Shown here: in pieces, positions 1-9,118 of the stretch
Numbering within the stretch: position 1 is the stretch's first letter
Layout of the letters: every line of letters starts with the position of its first letter
DNA from: Nilaparvata lugens
Taxonomy: Eukaryota; Arthropoda; Insecta; Hemiptera; Delphacidae
Assembly (NCBI RefSeq): GCF_014356525.2
Contig: NC_052511.1
Location: forward strand, 48,388,137-48,452,136
Reading direction: 5' to 3'
Length of the DNA stretch: 64,000 bases
Made by a program: the position numbers and the translations under genes
Notes under the pieces: generated by a model
The model's input: only the letters and a program-made list of their open reading frames with translations
What the model was told of the DNA's origin: nothing
Database searches by the model: none

Positions 1-5
1 TATAC

Positions 6-74
6 CTGTGCAGGTTCCCATCCATACGTCAATGGCCTTCACATAACTCACTTGGGGCAGTCCACTCTGAATGC
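6..74 (-). CDS. Ligand-gated chloride channel subunit, exon for end of TM2 and the TM2-TM3 linker
   Basis: The minus strand reads tttttgcag acceptor, 69 nt, then a gtata donor. With the 1-nt overhang of the upstream exon (264-455) it encodes G-IQSGLPQVSYVKAIDVWMGTC. This is the stretch after TM2 in Cys-loop anion channels, where a Q-S-S-G-I-Q series leads into the linker (SYVKAIDVWMG) and then TM3. The phase is 2+22 codons+1, matching the neighbouring exon exactly. The gene continues left of the window, so TM3, the intracellular loop and TM4 are not visible. The product should be a subunit of a pentameric plasma-membrane chloride channel (glycine/GABA/glutamate/pH-gated insect family). The exact subtype cannot be settled without alignment. 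Confidence 0.9.
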
Positions 75-263
75 CTGCAAAAATAAAATAAAAGTTCTCA
101 TGAATCGGAATAGATTAAAACTTAAATATAAATTCAATGTCATACTCAATCAGTGTCCTTGATAGATGCATGCATCTGATAATACTATTATTGAGAGTGC
201 AAGACTAAGGTGCAAAACTATTCTCATTCATAAATTAATGCTATAATTGATTGAAGGATTGAC

Positions 264-455
264 CAGAGCTCTGTGAGGACACAGCCAGGAGTGTGGTGAC
301 TCCGAGGGTGGTGCGCCCTGGCACAGAGTCCACATCCATCCAGAAGGAGACCCAGGAAATGACCACTATCAGGATGGTCGGCAGGTAGCTCTGCACCAGG
401 TGGAAGCCCACTGACCGCGACAGGTAGAATTCCGCCACCAAACAGCTGTAGTTAC
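264..455 (-). CDS. Ligand-gated chloride channel subunit, TM1-TM2 exon
   Basis: The acceptor is ttttgtcag and the donor is GT (gtcaat, a weak consensus but the one that keeps phase). The exon encodes GNYSCLVAEFYLSRSVGFH, then TM1 (LVQSYLPTILIVVISWVSFW), then D-V-D, then TM2 (SVPGRTTLGVTTLLAVSS). The invariant S-Y-L-P at the start of TM1, W-V-S-F-W at its end and the anion-channel TM2 core T-T-L-G-V-T-T-L-L are all present. The usual P-A-R before TM2 appears as P-G-R, so the charge-selectivity position differs from most relatives. Length 192 nt (2+63 codons+1) fits both neighbours. Part of its 5' end, with the acceptor, is copied several times in the adjacent intron. Confidence 0.95.
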
Positions 456-1260
456 CTGACAAAACAACAGAAATTAGGAAATAAACTGTAGAAAATAGTC
501 TCAACAAAATTAGAAGATAGTCTCAAAACAGTCACACGAATATATCTGTAGTTAGGCACTACCTTAGGCAGCTGCCTAAAAAAACAACAAATAAACAAGT
601 CATTCTATTCTATTCTGCCTAACTCACTACCTCCGTAAACAAAGCCGTAGTGCATTCGTGTGACGTCAGCACTTGTAGGGCTCCTACACCTACAGAAACA
701 CTAGCTGATATAGATCATCTGAAATCAAAGAATTTTTATTTTAAGAGTAGTGAGTTAGGCAGAATAAAATAGAATGACTTGTTTACTTAATGTTTTTCTA
801 GGCAGCTGAGAAATCAAGGGTATCATCAAGAGTAAACCGTCAAAAATAGTCTGAAAACAATAGAAGATGGTCTCAAAACAGTCACACAAATATATCTGTA
901 GTTAGGCCGCTGTAGTTACCTGGGAGAACAAGGAAATTATCAAGAGTTAACCGTCAAAAATAGTCTCGAAACAGAAAAAGATAGTCTCAAAACAGTCACA
1001 CAAATATATCTGTAGTTAGGCAGCTGTAGTTACCTGGGAGAACAAGGGAATTATCAAGAGTAAACCGTCAAAAATAGTCTCGAAACAGAAGAAGATAGTC
1101 TCAAAACAGTCACACAAATATATCTGTAGCTAGACAGCTGTAGTCATTTGTGAAAAAAGTGAAATACTGTAATCATAAACAGTGGAATATGATTTAGAAA
1201 TAGTCAAGTATATAGTCTCAAAACAGTCCAACAAACACAGCTGTAGTTACCATCAGGAAA
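449..1260. repeat. 114-bp tandem array carrying copies of a splice acceptor
   Basis: The motif ctgtagttacctggg (minus strand: cccag acceptor followed by GTAACTACAG) recurs near 911 and 1025, with degraded versions near 1139 and 1242 and the genuine exon start at 455. Each unit also carries the downstream-intron text aaatagtctc..aaacagtcacacaaatatatctgta. The period is about 114 bp. The array is interrupted by a foldback element at 566-808. The repeat therefore grew from the real intron-exon junction of the channel gene. Confidence 0.85.
566..808. mobile_element. MITE with about 58-bp terminal inverted repeats
   Basis: The left arm reads gcctaaaaaaacaac..aagtcattctattctattctgcctaactcactac. 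Its reverse complement follows at about 740-803, with an AGGCAGCTG-like motif at both ends. There is no coding capacity. It sits inside the splice-acceptor tandem array and splits one unit. Confidence 0.75.
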
Positions 1261-1330
1261 TTATGAGATAAACAGTCAAAAAAAGTTCAATCTAATCTAT
1301 TATTATGATTGTTCTCTTAGGCTAGGCACA

Positions 1331-1512
1331 AACCAGTTAGTCAAGACAAGATAAGACATGATCAGACACGTTTAGTCACAATACTTCTTGATGCTTATGA
1401 CGCAACTCACACTGATTAGTCATTGCAATTAGACATGTCTTCATAAGCAACTATGTGAAGTATTGTGACTAAACGTGACTGAACATGACTAGTCTTGTCT
1501 TGACCAACCATT
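1331..1512. mobile_element. Foldback (palindromic) MITE
   Basis: The left arm gttagtcaagacaag..cgtttagtcacaatactt is mirrored on the right as aagtattgtgactaaacgtgac..cttgtcttgacc. The arms span about 75 bp with a short spacer. No ORF. Confidence 0.7.
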
Positions 1513-1691
1513 ATGATCCACAGATTGACTCAGATAGAACTCCGTCATCAAGTCAACAATAAATTACTTTAGTCTCCTGCAAGTAAATAGACCTTGAAAC
1601 TTATTGGAATAGAGGCCTAATCTGGAAATAGAAATAACTTTTTGTGTAGTTGAGAATTGGATATTGTGGTGATTAAGTTGTTCATATTAAA

Positions 1692-1870
1692 TAAAAAGAC
1701 TAAGAAATTGTCAAAAACCAGAGATTTATTGATAGAAAGACCGGTTTCGGTTGTTGCACCATTGTCAATCTCTGATAAACTAATTCAACGCATGACAATG
1801 ATGTAACACCACCCGAGCTTTCTAACTATTAACAATAAATGTTTTTGTCAATTTCTTAGTCTTTTTATTC
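1692..1870 (-). repeat. Penelope-end-like palindromic repeat with a degenerate hammerhead motif
   Basis: The ends are inverted copies of agactaagaaattgtcaaaa. On the minus strand the middle reads TTGACAA, a GGT..ACC stem, GAAA, CCGG, TC, which is a hammerhead order with a damaged core (G8 to A). The same text recurs at 44874-45140, where the core is better preserved. Confidence 0.55.
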
Positions 1871-2189
1871 AATTTATTCAAATAGAAATAAAATTGAAAT
1901 AAGTTCGTTTATCATTTTGTTGTGCCTTGGATAAATGAATGACTGAAACAATCAGTTATGCAGTTCATCAGTAGAGTGGAAAATTGATAAAGTATTCATC
2001 ACTTTTGATATTCTCAAGCTTTCATCACTAATATCAGAGAATAGTCATTGGATTCTATCCTATCAATGATAATCATACTTTTGAAGGGCTTGAGAGCCTT
2101 TTTTCCACATAGTTTGAAAATTATCAAAGTATTCGAGCATGGCCTATTCGAAATGGTTTATTATTGGCTTAGTTTCATACATAATTCTC

Positions 2190-2338
2190 TCCATGTATGT
2201 ATTTATGTAAATAAATAAATAAATAAATAATGTATGAAAATTGGACTGTAGTTTAGAAATTTGAGAAGGGACAGTTTTGGGCACAAGCCTTTCATGCCTT
2301 CTCTTATAATTGTAGATGACTGAATAAATAAATAAATG
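2190..2338 (+). repeat. SINE/LINE tail-like sequences with (AAAT)n ends
   Basis: Two short units end in aaataaataaataa. The second contains gacagttttgggcacaagcct, and related copies lie near 32985, 44080 and 52735. The consistent 3' AAATAAA tail suggests retroposed sequence. Confidence 0.5.
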
Positions 2339-2389
2339 ATATGTGAATATGATACTGGATGATATCTTTTAAATATGAATATCGGGGAC

Positions 2390-3006
2390 CGAGCTTCGCT
2401 CTGGAGTACAAAAGCATAAAAAAGCTATTACGAGAGAAGATATTATAATAACATTCATACAGAAATGTTCTATCTAATCACAGTAAATTGAGATTGATTC
2501 CCAGAGGAATGAAAAAATTTCCCTCACAAAGGCCCGGTTGCACAAAAGCCGGTTAAATTTTAATCCTGATTAACTTCACGTGAACCAAATCAGAGGAGAC
2601 CATTTCAAAAAGATGGATATACTGGAATTACACAGGATTGAGAAAAACCCGGCTTTTTGCACTGAGTACCTGATTGAATGATTACTAAAGTTCAACAGCT
2701 GAGTCATAATTTTGACATAGTCCCACACACATGAACTCGCTCACTCACTTCCATCACCAACAGACGACGAAAAATTATTATCAGCTTTTTTCCAAGGATG
2801 AGTAATAATTATCCTTTTAATGTCCTTCAGCGAGTTTTCCCAGGGATGAGACCTAATGCAATCAAATCTTTATATTATAAACCCAGTATGTTCTGAATTT
2901 CGTGAGAATCATTAGAGCCGTTTTCGAGATCTGGTGAAATACAAACATATAAATATCTAAACATATAGACATATAAACAGAAGTTGCTCGTTTAATAGTA
3001 AAGGAT
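2390..3006 (+). mobile_element. Dispersed repeat family B, full-length copy
   Basis: It begins atcggggaccgagcttcgct and ends ctcgtttaatagtaaaggata. It contains an embedded foldback module of family C near 2533-2665. Other copies are at 21948-22500 (inverted), 23184-31277 (interrupted by the Maverick-like element), 38617-39287 and, more diverged, 41785-42300, 48322-49128 and 52105-52440. In the inverted orientation the end is TCCTATACTATTAAACGAGC, a TC start reminiscent of Helitrons. No protein is encoded. Confidence 0.75.
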
Positions 3007-3129
3007 AATAATTGTACATTACTGAATAAATAAATAATTTGTGAATATGATACTGGAAGATATCTTCGAAATATAATTTGAAGGTTCATAAGAATGTGAA
3101 TTCGATATTTTGATCTCTTGAAGGCTTAC

Positions 3130-3264
3130 CAATTTGAAAAGATTCTTGGCATTCTGATGGTACAATGTCGACGATCTCGAATTGAGGCATCTTCAATCCT
3201 TTTCCCATTATCACGGGGTTCATAGTTTTCCATTCCAGGCGGAGCTCTTCTATTGTTTTTGAAA
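3130..3264 (-). CDS. Ligand-gated chloride channel subunit, pre-TM1 beta-strand exon
   Basis: A tttcag acceptor and a gtaagcc donor flank 135 nt (2+44 codons+1). The product begins (F)SKTIEELRLEW and ends VPSECQESFQI(G). In Cys-loop anion channels this is the region after the Cys-loop that contains the F-S-K-T-x-E-E-L-x-L-x-W signature and leads to the loop C/pre-TM1 segment. The phase joins the upstream exon 4669-4751 (..EVAS-F) and the downstream TM1 exon (..QI-GNYSC) without adjustment. The second cysteine, C-Q-E near the end, would match the extra loop C cysteine seen in glycine, glutamate and histamine-gated relatives; this is inferred from family knowledge. Confidence 0.92.
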
Positions 3265-3485
3265 CTGAAATATGAATGACAAATAATTTGAAATATTACT
3301 TATTTAGTGTGAACTGTGCAGAGAGAATTTCTGTTTACCAACTAATATAATTAATTTACAGTCGAAGTAGACTAGATGAGATACCTCTCAACAATCAAAA
3401 TAGAGTATGAAATTACAGAACCCAATAAATTACAGAACCCAATAAATTACAATCCGTTGATGAGAGCTAACAATTGTGGAGATAT

Positions 3486-3640
3486 TAACGTGCCCGTGTT
3501 ATCGGTTGGGCACGTTAAACTGTCGACCTCGGCTGAAGTATGACAGTCGTAAGACCCATTGACGGCTTTAATTATATATTCAGGCGGTGGGACCTTCCCG
3601 CAAGGGATTCCCCACCAACAAAAGCCATACGAATTTACTT
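3486..3640 (+). mobile_element. 3' end of an RTE-like LINE
   Basis: The text ttgggcacgttaaactgtcg, followed by a gacagtcg segment, a gacggc segment and a poorly ordered tail, matches the conserved 3'-UTR pattern remembered for insect RTE-clade retrotransposons. Only about 150 bp remain and there is no ORF. The match is from memory of the family pattern, not an alignment. Confidence 0.5.
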
Positions 3641-3847
3641 AACTGAGGAGAAATGAATGAAATATTGTCAGTTCTCCATAATTCATCTGAGACAAAAACT
3701 AGGAAAGATCACTGATCATGGTGATTTCAATGCAATGAAACTTTAGTTTGGCTCAAATAGATTATGAAGATCTGACAATACTTTTCCTTTTCTCCTTGAT
3801 ATCGGGATATTCCACAACATATCGTCATAGAGAAAAAATTGCCTAAA

Positions 3848-4075
3848 AGTAGATATCCCATGGCGTTTATGTCGCAACTTTTACCGTTAACTCAAGCCGA
3901 TTACTGTCGATTATTGTCGATTTTTACTGTTTTGTTGGGGTGAGAGTGTGTGAACGACACAATATGAGAGACTACCAGAGTCACACAGCTTCACGGGAAA
4001 GAACTACGTGGACTATCGGCTTGAAATAGCAGTAAAAGTTGCGACATAAACGCCCTGTACCATGGGATATCTACT
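3848..4075. mobile_element. MITE with AGTAGATATCCCATGG ends
   Basis: The left end AGTAGATATCCCATGG, followed by gcgtttatgtcgcaactttta, is mirrored at the right by taaaagttgcgacataaacg..ccatgggatatctact. The TIRs are about 45 bp and the element is 228 bp with no coding capacity. Confidence 0.8.
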
Positions 4076-4249
4076 TATGCTATTGTTCATCTATGATATT
4101 GTTCATAGTGTACATTTCATTTAAAGCGAACAATCATAGCAATAGAAAATACAATTTATTTCATCAATGAATAATTGATTCTGTCCACGGTTTGAGGTGA
4201 ATTTCCTGAAAGTCATTGAATAAAGTATGATTTGAGTTAATAAAAACAA

Positions 4250-4430
4250 TATAACAAATTGTAGTACCCTTTATTGAAAACGTTGAAATATTTTAACGAC
4301 TAGTTTCTACCATGGGTAACTTCAAGTTAAAATTACCTATGACCTACAGTCGAAACTAGTCGTTGATATATTTTAATGTTTTTTATAAAGGGTACCACAA
4401 TTTGTTATATTGTTTTATTAATTTGGATAG
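4250..4430. repeat. Palindromic Penelope-end-like repeat
   Basis: The outer arms aacaatataacaaattgtagtaccctttat and the mirrored ataaagggtaccacaatttgttatattgtt enclose an inner inverted pair, gactagtttc and gaaactagtc. The minus strand of the inner part carries a near-complete hammerhead architecture (see 4291-4332). Confidence 0.7.
4291..4332 (-). ncRNA. Hammerhead-ribozyme-like motif, core degenerate
   Basis: Read on the minus strand: stem I TTTTAAC (4332-4326), core TTGAAGT, stem II TACC-CAT-GGTA, GAAA, palindromic stem III CTAG, TC, then stem I closing strand GTTAAAA (4297-4291). Both stems are perfect. The core differs from consensus CUGANGA at C3 (U) and A9 (U), so self-cleavage is doubtful. 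The palindromic 4-nt stem III is the dimer-type arrangement known from Penelope-like elements. Confidence 0.5.
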
Positions 4431-4668
4431 AGTAGCTCATATAAGTGAAGTGATTTCTTGTTTTGAGTCTATAGTCAATTACCTAAAAAATTGCCACTCA
4501 TACTGAAGTTATTAGACATGGCTGGAAATACGTCAATCGGACATAATTTTGAGTTGAATCTACAGCTTTATATTGATTTTCATTTATAATACTTAATTTT
4601 GAAATGGTTTTAGTTCGTATAAGTACAGTAATTATATTACTTTTAATATTATTTTCTACAGTACTTAC

Positions 4669-4751
4669 AACTAGCCACTTCCATGGTGCAAATCTGGTTA
4701 TCCAGTGGGAACTTTGACAGATCCATCATGCATGAGAATGTTAGTTTCAGT
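4669..4751 (-). CDS. Ligand-gated chloride channel subunit, Cys-loop exon
   Basis: A cttttgcag acceptor and a perfect gtaagt donor flank 83 nt (1+27 codons+1). Together with the AG left by exon 6325-6548 it reads R-LKLT, then the Cys-loop FSCMMDLSKFPLDNQIC, then TMEVAS. The two cysteines are separated by 13 residues and the F-P-x-D-x-Q-x-C core is intact, which is diagnostic of the Cys-loop receptor superfamily. M-D-L is usual for the invertebrate anion-channel branch. Flanking exons are in phase. Confidence 0.95.
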
Positions 4752-5268
4752 CTGCAAAAGAAATGGTATTGAAATATATCAGGATGAATATAATCAGGAT
4801 GACTTAACAAGAATAACGACTTTTCAGGTCAACTAATTGAATTTTTGAACTATTATTAAGTCTTTAAATAAATTAATATGATTTTATTGTCGTTAAATTC
4901 TTAGAACAATAAAGTCAAATATTAAATACAGTACGACAAAAGATAAAATTACGTTTCACATCAACTGTACACACAATCTTTGGTCTTGAGATGGGAGGGA
5001 CTTGTTTGTCTTAAGATTCTACTTTATATGCACTAAGCAAGATGAACAGCAAGCATTATTCCTGTTCTCTGCTCATTAAAATCTCAAGAATGGAAACAGA
5101 TATTGACTTGGAAATTCGCATGGTTCTTCTTCATAGTTTTTCTAAAGATGGACACTTTTCAATAATAAGTTTTCCTTCTAGTTTTTCTTATTTTGGGAAT
5201 TAAGCATGATGTTAGAGAAGAAAGATCTGAATTCAACACAATAAATATTTAACAAATAACAGTAAAAT

Positions 5269-5903
5269 ACTAGTAGTTGTGTGAACAGTAGACCTCGCGC
5301 TCAGTAAGTTACATTGACCTGTTGTTATGTTTTCTCAAACATTAATGAATAATTTATCAAGTTTAAATGTCTAGAAAAAAACCTAAAGAAACATAGAGCT
5401 TTCTGTCTTATCGTACCGTGACGTGTCGTCCCGGAATGTGAGTGTGAGCGCTGTTATCAGGTCTGGCTGGAACTGTCTACAACAGTCCAACAACAGAACA
5501 ATTCTCAAGATGTTCGATGTTTTTGAACGTGTAGTATTATAGTCAACTGTCTACTAACGTTGATGGAAAGATACATTTTCAAGATGTTCGATGTTTTTGA
5601 ACGGGTAGTATTATAGTCCACTAGACAGCTGATTTATGATGAATAATTCTATAGTCTGATCTTCACGGTAATATGGGCGTATGAAGGAGGCTCCTTTTTC
5701 CTTTCATATTATCCTTGAAATGCAAAATTTACAAAAACCTTGTATATACGTCGACGCGCAATTTAAAGAGGAACATACCTGTAAAATTTCATGAAAATCT
5801 ATTACCGCTTTTCGCCGTAAATGCGCAACATATAAACATTTAAACATTAAGAGAAATGCCAAACCGTCGACTTGAATCTTAGACGTCACTTCGCTCGGTC
5901 AAC
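5269..5903 (-). mobile_element. Dispersed repeat family A, long copy
   Basis: One end is ctagtag..tgtgaacagtagacctc and the other is cttcgctcggtcaa. Family A recurs at 17842-18272, 18262-18632, 31714-32516, 36032-36985, 45196-46702, 48707-49098, 50940-51078, 51093-51508, 55008-55850 and 58417-58784. This copy has a longer, different middle section. No ORF is conserved between copies, so it is presumably non-autonomous. In forward orientation the element ends ACTAG followed by T, as Helitrons do, but a canonical TC start was not found. Confidence 0.75.
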
Positions 5904-5971
5904 AAGGGAGTCAATTATTTATTCATTGAATCATTCAGGCAACCATTTGTGATGGTGACGCAATGACATAC

Positions 5972-6110
5972 CTGAGCATGTAGAGTATCTCTCCGTCAGG
6001 ATTGATCCTGATTAGTACATTTGGCTCAGTGACGAACTGGAACTCGGCATGCTTTGCGTTGGGGAAATAGAGCTCTGGCTTCCAGATGGCCTTGACCAGA
6101 TTGAGTCATT
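5972..6110 (-). pseudogene. Partial tandem copy A of the channel exon
   Basis: This is a copy of the 3' 60 percent of exon 6325-6548, from the codons for LVKAIWKPE to ..YMLR with the gtatgt donor. It keeps an open frame but has FVTEPNVL instead of FVTVPNVL and LYFPN instead of VYFPN. It lacks the exon's 5' third and its acceptor; the only upstream AG is gatagttag. The donor is 177 bp from that of copy B. It would not splice into the receptor in any useful phase and is most likely a dead duplicate. An assembly artefact is possible, although its sequence divergence argues against one. Confidence 0.75.
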
Positions 6111-6148
6111 CTAACTATCTTATTTGGGACGGTGACGTAATGACATAC

Positions 6149-6286
6149 CTGAGCATGTAGAGTATCACTCCGTCAGGGTTGATCCTGATTAGCACATTTG
6201 GCACAGTGACAAACTGAACCCAGCGTGTTTGGCGTTGGGGAAGTTGACCACCGGCTTCCAGATAGCCATGACCAGATTGGATCATT
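6149..6286 (-). pseudogene. Partial tandem copy B of the channel exon, frameshifted
   Basis: This is the middle copy of the 177-bp tandem duplication. The codons for LVMAIWKPVVNFPNAKHAGF are followed by a 1-nt deletion relative to the intact exon (gggttcagtttgtc against gagttccagttcgtc), which breaks the frame. The end still matches ..YMLR plus the gtatgtcatta donor. More substitutions than in copy A suggest it is older or less constrained. Confidence 0.8.
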
Positions 6287-6324
6287 CTAACTAGCACATT
6301 TGGGACGGTGACGTAATAACATAC

Positions 6325-6548
6325 CTGAGCATGTAGAGTATCTCTCCATCAGGGTTGATTCTGATTAGCACATTTGGCACAGTGACGAACTGGAACTCGG
6401 CATGCTTTGCGTTGGGGAAGTAGACCTCTGGCTTCCAGATGGCCTTGACCAGGTTGGGGTCATTCAGGTCGAGGACTTCTGTAATGTCAGCGTGTTTTAG
6501 TCGCTCGTCCTGCCATTTCTGACGCAGATATAGGTCCACCTCATAGTC
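6325..6548 (-). CDS. Ligand-gated chloride channel subunit, extracellular core exon
   Basis: The acceptor is tgtttcag and the donor gtatgt; the exon has 224 nt (74 codons+2). It starts DYEVDLYLRQKWQDERL, the strand and loop D region with the W-x-D-x-R-L motif of Cys-loop receptors. It continues through IWKPEVYFPNAKHAEF, where W-x-P-D/E-x-x-F/Y-x-N is the loop A signature, and ends VPNVLIRINPDGEILYMLR, the loop E strand. The joined product across the five exons is uninterrupted. It resembles the insect-specific pH-sensitive/glycine-receptor-like chloride channels (CG12344/pHCl-like) more than GluCl or RDL, judged from memory. Two damaged partial copies follow downstream in the transcript direction. 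Confidence 0.95.
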
Positions 6549-6850
6549 CTGAAACACAAGAAAAACGGAAAAGTTGTTAGTAAATTATCATGAATAGATG
6601 ATTATTATAATAAAAATAGCAACAATTTTTCATTGAAATTATAATACAATCAGTTTCAACACATTCACTTCCATAATCAACATTACAGCTGACATATTGG
6701 AAAGAAACAGGAGATTGATTGACCATTGAAGATTGAAGATTCATTCCTCTGGAGGAAGGAAGAACAAAAATTCTAGATCACTGGGTAATATTTGAGTGTA
6801 GCATTTGTGTTCATCTAGTTTTTCAACCGTCGAAAATTAAAATTCTTAGT

Positions 6851-7000
6851 GCCGGTTGCACAACAGATGATTAAATTTTAACCGTGATTAGTTCCACGAG
6901 AACCAATCAGAGAAGCCGTCTTTTCAAAAACGCCTTCTCTGATTAGTTCTCGTGAAATTAATCACGGTTAAAATTTAACCGGCGGTTGTGCAACCGGGAC
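6851..7000. mobile_element. Foldback element family C, solo copy
   Basis: This is a near-perfect 150-bp inverted repeat. The left end is gccggttgcacaacagatg, the middle pairs gttccacgagaaccaatcag with ctgattagttctcgtgaa, and the right end is gttgtgcaaccggg. Further copies are at 8905-9055 and 19431-19571 and inside every longer family B copy. Confidence 0.85.
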
Positions 7001-7271
7001 TTAATCTTTGTTGTTTTCAAGTAAAGATGGACTAAATTCCAAAAAAAAATGGAATCATAACCCTATTTCGATATTTCAAAATTCAATCTAAATTTGGGAG
7101 AGAAATAGTACAAGGAGAATCCTCAGTTTATCTCTTTCGGTTAGTACTCTCTTGTGGAATAATAGATGAAAATGAAGTTGATGATTAATGAAAATGAAAT
7201 ATATCAACTGATGTTTAATTATTACTTCAAGATAGAACCAAATAAACTGTATTGTACTTGCTGTATTTATT

Positions 7272-8087
7272 ACTTTCCTTGCCCTATTACCATAGGTAAG
7301 GAAAGTATTGCTTTCCGAAAAAAATTAAGGTACCCCAATTTCAGATTTCTATACGTTCAAGGTCCCCACCTGAGTCCAAAAAAGTGGTTTTTGGGTATTG
7401 GTCTGTATGTGTGTGTGTGTGTGTGTGTTTGTGTATGAGTGTATGGCGTCTGTGTACACGATATCTCATCGACCAATTAACGGAATGACTTGAAATTGGA
7501 ACTTAAGGTCCTTCCTCTATAAGGATCCGACACGAACATTTCGATCAAATGCAATTCAAGATGGGCAGCTGAATGGCGAAAATGTTGTCAAAACAGGGTT
7601 TTTCGCGAATTTTCTCAAAACGGCTCCAACGATTTCGATTAAATTTTTACCAAAAATAGTAATTGATAAGCTCTATCAACTACCATAAGTCTAATATCTG
7701 TAAAAATTTTAGGAGCTCCGCCCCATCTATGCAAAGTTCGATTTTAGATTCCCAATTATCAGGCTTCAGAGTGGAAAAGATTAAGCATGAAAATCTCTAC
7801 AATTAATGTTCAGTAACATTTTCACCTAAGATTGAAAATAAGCACGAAATTCTAGAAAATGTTATTATTTCAATTGCAAACTGTTGGCAACTGTTGATTC
7901 TATTAATTGATTCACTATGGAGAGATAGCAGACCTCGTATGTCCTCCAGCGTTATTTTCCTGTCACCAGCGTCTCAGATCTTTGTTTATAAGTAGACTTG
8001 AGATGCGCGTGCACACTAGCGTCAGGTGATCAATTTTCATAACGGCAAGGAAAGTTGTGTGAGTGCGCCACACCTGATTTTTTATTA
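7272..8087 (+). mobile_element. Microsatellite-bearing element family D, copy 1
   Basis: It starts ACTTTCCTTGCC and its other end has the inverted copy GGCAAGGAAAGT followed by ttgtgtgagtgcgccacacc. It contains ggtattggtctgta followed by a short (TG)n at about 7404-7430. Other copies are at 10496-11400, 12078-13633, 39835-39863, 45704-46566 and a diverged one at 60113-60860. Non-coding. Confidence 0.8.
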
Positions 8088-8518
8088 ATTTACTGTAATG
8101 TGATAAATGATAAATTTTATCACATTGTGTACAAATACTTAACCTGAGGAAAGGCACAACAGGTTAATGCCCAAAACTGACCCATTTCCAATGTATACTA
8201 TACTGTCCAAATCAAAATGTTGGTTATGTCACTTTCACTTTTCAAAATACAATTTACGCTCTTTAATACTTAGATAAACGAGCTAATTTGAATCAAATAG
8301 ATACTATTGTACTAAAGATACTAATATTGTTATGGTAGTTGAAATCTACTTTCTCCTAAGGTTTTTATTACCATTTCAAGCTTTCATTCGTCGGTTACAG
8401 TATATCAGTCTCTGGTATTGTCCAATAGTGTTTCATGGCTGTAGTTTGAATACTCCGCCCTCTGTGGGCGTGTCCTGTCTCGGCCAATGACAGGCTTCGA
8501 TTTTGATTGATTGCCAGT

Positions 8519-8830
8519 AGATAGAGAGAGAGAGAGAGAATGAGAGACAAAGAGTGAGCTACAGAATGAGACAGAGAATGAGAAAGAGAGATAGAATAAG
8601 AGACAGAGAGTGAGCTTCACATAGAGAGAAAGAGAATGGGAGAGAATGTGTGAGCTATAGAGAGAGAATGAGAGAGCGTGGGTTACAGTGAGAGAGAGAG
8701 AGTGAGAGAGAGAGAGAGAGCGAGTTACAGAGAGAGAGCGAGTTACAGAGAGAGAAAGCTACAAAGAGTGACCTACAGAGAGAGAGAATGAGAGACAGAG
8801 AGTTAGCTTCAGAGAATGGGAGAGTGCGGG

Positions 8831-8897
<67 letters not shown>

Positions 8898-8905
8898 GAG
8901 AGAGC
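8519..8905 (+). repeat. Interrupted (GA)n purine-rich microsatellite
   Basis: This is a GA-dinucleotide tract broken by tgagct/gttacag units (gagagagcgagttacag repeats). The longest pure stretch is at about 8837-8900. Any protein read from it is low-complexity and not credible. Confidence 0.9.
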
Positions 8906-9055
8906 CAGTTGCACAAAAGCCGGTCAACTCTCAACCGTGATTAATTCCACGAGAACCAATCAGAGAAGTTGTTTTTTTCAAAAACTCCCATTCTAAATGG
9001 TTCTCGTAAAGTTGATCACGGTTAAAACTTAACCGGCTCTGGGTCAACCGGGCCA
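8905..9055. mobile_element. Foldback element family C
   Basis: gttgcacaaaagccggtcaa is mirrored by gttaaaacttaaccggctctgggtcaaccggg. The internal pair is gttctcgt and acgagaac. It sits directly in the GA tract. Confidence 0.8.
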
Positions 9056-9118
9056 GAGAGTAACAGAGAGAGAAAAAGAGCGCGAGTGAGTCACAGAGAG
9101 AGTGAGAGAGGGTGAGAT

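Noticed and set aside
4250..4430. CRISPR-like or microRNA precursor interpretation of the palindromes
   Set aside because: No repeat-spacer array exists, this is eukaryotic DNA, and the inverted repeats recur as transposon ends with hammerhead order rather than as miRNA hairpins.
6115..6297. Copy B as a mutually exclusive alternative exon
   Set aside because: It lacks the 5' third of the exon and a usable acceptor and has a frame-breaking 1-nt deletion.
8405..8927. Ser/Leu-rich minus-strand frames
   Set aside because: Produced by the GA microsatellite; no sequence outside the repeat supports a gene.
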